Under the pieces are notes generated by a model. It ran no database searches and was not told the DNA's origin. It was given only the letters and a program-made list of their open reading frames with translations. A program made the translations under genes and the position numbers. 64,000 nucleotides of DNA. Source: Pseudolabrys sp. Its GTDB lineage: Bacteria > Pseudomonadota > Alphaproteobacteria > Rhizobiales > Xanthobacteraceae. The stretch covers positions 1 through 64,000 of the forward strand of contig JAUXXH010000010.1 of assembly GCA_030684935.1 (NCBI GenBank). Direction: 5' to 3'. Shown here in pieces: positions 61,503-64,000 of this stretch (positions are counted from its first letter, which is position 1; each line of letters opens with the position of its first letter).

Positions 61503-64000
61503 ATGAAACTTACGCGGTTGCGCCTGCTCGGCTTCAAGTCCTTCGTCGAGCCGACCGATTTCCTGATCGAGCCGGGTCTGACCGGCGTGGTCGGTCCCAA
61601 TGGCTGCGGCAAATCCAATCTGGTCGAAGCGCTGCGCTGGGTTATGGGCGAGTCGTCCTACAAATCCATGCGCGCCTCGTCGATGGACGACGTGATTTTC
61701 TCGGGCTCCAACACCCGGCCGGCGCGCAACAACGCCGAAGTGGCGATCTCGATCGACAATTCGGAGCGCTCGGCGCCGGCGGCGTTCAACGACACCGACA
61801 TGATCGAGATCGCGCGCCGCATCGAGCGCGAGGAAGGTTCGGCCTATCGTATCAACGGCCGCGAAGTGCGCGCCCGCGACGTGCAGATCGTGTTCGCCGA
61901 CGCCTCGACCGGCGCCCGCTCCCCGGCGCTGGTGCATCAGGGCCGCATCGGCGAAATCATCCAGGCCAAGCCCGAACAGCGCCGCCGCGTGCTGGAAGAA
62001 GCGGCTGGCGTCGCCGGCCTGCATGCCCGCCGCCATGAGGCGGAACTGCGGCTGAAGGCGGCCGAAGCCAATCTCCTGCGTCTCGAAGACGTCATCGGCC
62101 AGCTCGCCGGCCAGATGGAAGCGCTGAAAAAACAGGCCCGACAGGCGATCCGCTACCGCACCGTGTCGGCGCAGGTCCGCAAGGCCGAGGCCACGCTCTA
62201 TCATCTGCGCTGGAGCGCCGCGAGCATCGAGGTCACCGCGGCCGAGCACGCCAAGGATCTGTGCGTGCGCGAGGTCGCCGACCGCACCGGCGCGCAGGCC
62301 GAGGCCTCGACGCGTCAGGCCACCGCCGCCGCTGCCCTGCCCGCCTTGCGCGAGGCCGAAGCGCGCGCCGGCGCGGCGCTGCACCGCCTCAATGTTGCGG
62401 CGCAGGAGCTCGACAAAGAAGAACAGCGCGCCAAGGACCGCATCGCCGAACTCGATCTGCGGCTGGTGCAATTCGCCGCCGACAGCGAGCGCGAGCAGAA
62501 GCTGGTCGCCGATGCCGAAGAGGCGCTGGCCAAGCTGACCGCCGAGGAAGAAGCGCTGCGCAACGAAGCGCGTGAAAGCGCCGGCCGCCGCAGCGGCGTC
62601 GATGCCCGCGTTGCCGAGGCCGGTGGCGAATTGAGCGAGGCCGAGCAGGTCTTCTCCGAATTGACCGCCAGACTCGCCGACCTCACCGCGCAGCGTCATC
62701 AGCTTGAGAACGCCGTGCGCAGCCACGGCGACCGCAGCGCCAAGCTGGAAACCGAAATGGCGGCGATCGAGCGCGAGGTGGCCTCGTTGCAGGGCACCGA
62801 CGGCCCCGATCTGGCCGCACTCACCGCTGCCGTCGAAGCTGTGCAGGCTGCCGTCGCCGCCGCGGAAAACGCCGCGATGGACGCCGAGACCGCGCACCTT
62901 CAGGCGCGCCTCGATCTCGACGGCCTGCGCGGGCCGCTGACCGAAGCCGACCGCCGCGTGCAGCGGCTGGAGACCGAAGCCAAGACGCTGTCCAAGGTGC
63001 TCGCCGTCGAGACCAAGAACATGTGGCCGCCGGTGATGGACCACGTTTCGGTCGAGAAAGGTTACGAGAAGGCGCTTGGCGCGGCGTTGGGCGACGATCT
63101 CGACGCCCCGGTCGACGCCTCGGCGCCGATGCGCTGGATCGGTGCCGCCATCGATGCCGCCGACCCGGCGCTGCCGGACGGCGTCGAGCCGCTGGCCAAG
63201 CACGTGCAGGCCCCGGCCGAACTCGCCCGCCGTCTCAGCCAGATCGGCGTCATCGACAAGGCCGACGGCGCCCGCCTGACCGCGCTGCTCAAGCCCGGCC
63301 AGCGGCTGGTGTCGAGCGAAGGCGACCTGTGGCGCTGGGACGGCTTTGCCGCCGATGCGCATGCGCCGACCGGTGCGGCACGCCGGCTGGCCGAACGCGC
63401 CCGCTTGGCCGACATCGAATCCGAATTGCAGATCGCCCGCGCCGAGGCGGACACCGCCCGCAATGCCGTCAGGAACGCCGAGACCGTGTTGCAGGCTGCC
63501 GCCGCGACCGAAGGCCAGGCCCGCACCGATGCCCGCGAGCGTCAGAAGGAAGCCCATGCCGCGCGCGACCGGCACGACGCCGCCGAGCGCGAACTCAACC
63601 GCAACGCCGCGCGCCTGTCGGCTTTGGACGAAGCCCGTCAGCGTCTGACTGCCAGCCGCGACGAGGCCGCCAGCGCCCGCACCGAGGCCGAGCTGGCGCT
63701 GACCGCGCTCGCGCCGGCCGCCGATCTGGAAACCAGCCTCGCCGGTGTGCGCGACGACATCGCCGCCAAACGCGCCAAGCTCGCCGAAGTGCGCGCCGAG
63801 CAGCAGGCCATCGCCCGCGAAGCGGAAATGGCCGACCGCCGGCTCGCCGCGCTCGCCAACGACCGCAGCGGCTGGCTCCAGCGCCAGGAAGGCGCCCGCG
63901 CACAGACCGCGACGCTCGACCAGCGCATCGCCGAGGCCACCCGCGACCGCGCCGAGCTGGAAGACGCGCCGCGGCTGTTCGCCGAAAAGCGCGAGGGGCT
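61503..64000 (+). CDS. smc: Chromosome segregation protein SMC, 5' part (continues beyond the window)
   Basis: 832 complete codons from ATG 61503 with no stop, so about the first 70 percent of the protein. LTRLRLLGFKSFVEPTDFLIEPGLTGVVGPNGCGKSNLVEALRWVMGE (in part) is the ABC-type Walker A head (GPNGCGKSN). The segment SRSPALVHQGRIGEIIQAKPEQRRRVLEEAAGVAGL-like (ARSPALVHQGRIGEIIQ, RVLEEAAGVAG) follows. Long Ala/Glu/Arg coiled coils run from about 170 to 490, a hinge domain lies near 500-620 (WPPVMDHVSVEKGYEKALGAALGDDLDAP), and a second coiled coil continues to the edge. SMC compacts and separates chromosomes with ScpA and ScpB. The AT-rich stretch 61235-61310 probably holds its promoter. Confidence 0.95.
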   Translation, partial: MKLTRLRLLGFKSFVEPTDFLIEPGLTGVVGPNGCGKSNLVEALRWVMGESSYKSMRASSMDDVIFSGSNTRPARNNAEVAISIDNSERSAPAAFNDTDMIEIARRIEREEGSAYRINGREVRARDVQIVFADASTGARSPALVHQGRIGEIIQAKPEQRRRVLEEAAGVAGLHARRHEAELRLKAAEANLLRLEDVIGQLAGQMEALKKQARQAIRYRTVSAQVRKAEATLYHLRWSAASIEVTAAEHAKDLCVREVADRTGAQAEASTRQATAAAALPALREAEARAGAALHRLNVAAQELDKEEQRAKDRIAELDLRLVQFAADSEREQKLVADAEEALAKLTAEEEALRNEARESAGRRSGVDARVAEAGGELSEAEQVFSELTARLADLTAQRHQLENAVRSHGDRSAKLETEMAAIEREVASLQGTDGPDLAALTAAVEAVQAAVAAAENAAMDAETAHLQARLDLDGLRGPLTEADRRVQRLETEAKTLSKVLAVETKNMWPPVMDHVSVEKGYEKALGAALGDDLDAPVDASAPMRWIGAAIDAADPALPDGVEPLAKHVQAPAELARRLSQIGVIDKADGARLTALLKPGQRLVSSEGDLWRWDGFAADAHAPTGAARRLAERARLADIESELQIARAEADTARNAVRNAETVLQAAAATEGQARTDARERQKEAHAARDRHDAAERELNRNAARLSALDEARQRLTASRDEAASARTEAELALTALAPAADLETSLAGVRDDIAAKRAKLAEVRAEQQAIAREAEMADRRLAALANDRSGWLQRQEGARAQTATLDQRIAEATRDRAELEDAPRLFAEKREG

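Noticed and set aside
61398..63575. A 725-codon minus-strand frame opposite smc
   Set aside because: The plus strand encodes an unmistakable SMC head and coiled coils; the antisense frame is a GC artefact.

Overview
The window is a high-GC chromosomal segment, most likely from an alphaproteobacterium of the order Hyphomicrobiales (Rhizobiales), near the Bradyrhizobium/Rhodopseudomonas/Xanthobacteraceae part of the tree. That placement is inference. It rests on a CcrM-type GANTC methyltransferase, TAXI-type TRAP and Bug-type receptors, octaprenyl-diphosphate synthase, ETF-ubiquinone oxidoreductase, and the gene order mutY / DUF721 / DsbA-like / smc. Almost all the DNA is coding, with few long gaps. 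No rRNA, tRNA, CRISPR array, phage or classical insertion sequence was seen.

Layout. 1-3 kb: the end of a Pro-rich protein, a transglutaminase-like protein, a hot-dog thioesterase and a Spy/CpxP-like periplasmic protein. 3.2-6.4 kb: a two-gene TAXI-TRAP uptake system. 6.7-8.5 kb: leuA behind a leucine-rich leader peptide. 8.7-11.1 kb: polyphosphate kinase 2, a NUDIX protein and pyridoxal kinase. 11.2-20.9 kb: a NitT/TauT-type ABC transporter whose receptor gene is separated from its ATPase/permease genes by a four-gene signalling cassette with ATGA overlaps, plus a divergent betaine-type permease-receptor fusion. 21-28 kb: glyS and glyQ separated by DUF559, DUF2207 and LemA genes. 28-38 kb: small membrane proteins, an S49 peptidase, a methyltransferase, a glycosyltransferase, ispB, ispE, a TPR protein, ETF-QO and a uracil-DNA glycosylase. 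38.8-41.2 kb: cyanide-insensitive type cytochrome bd oxidase. 41-48.6 kb: a GT39-like enzyme, rnhB, a radical SAM protein, a serine hydrolase, a MarR-GNAT fusion and moaB. 48.7-54.4 kb: a Bug receptor, FAH-family enzyme, a substrate-binding protein, a zinc metallopeptidase, ccrM, and a toxin-antitoxin pair with a frameshifted toxin. 54.4-64 kb: a CinA-type amidohydrolase, an aminotransferase, RidA, a flavin monooxygenase, a ferritin-like protein, mutY, a DUF721 protein, a DsbA-like protein and the 5' part of smc.

The most unusual material lies at 21-27 kb and concerns paired GC-rich palindromic arms. One pair (46 bp, 44 identical) exactly brackets a DUF559 nuclease gene. A second pair brackets an AT-rich 45-codon frame between glyQ and lemA. 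A third, nearly empty pair sits in frame inside glyS. glyS also carries a separate AT-rich in-frame segment of about 470 bp. Two further elements of the same design lie at 1.6-1.8 and 6.46-6.58 kb. Together they look like a family of small palindrome-bounded units, one of which carries a nuclease.
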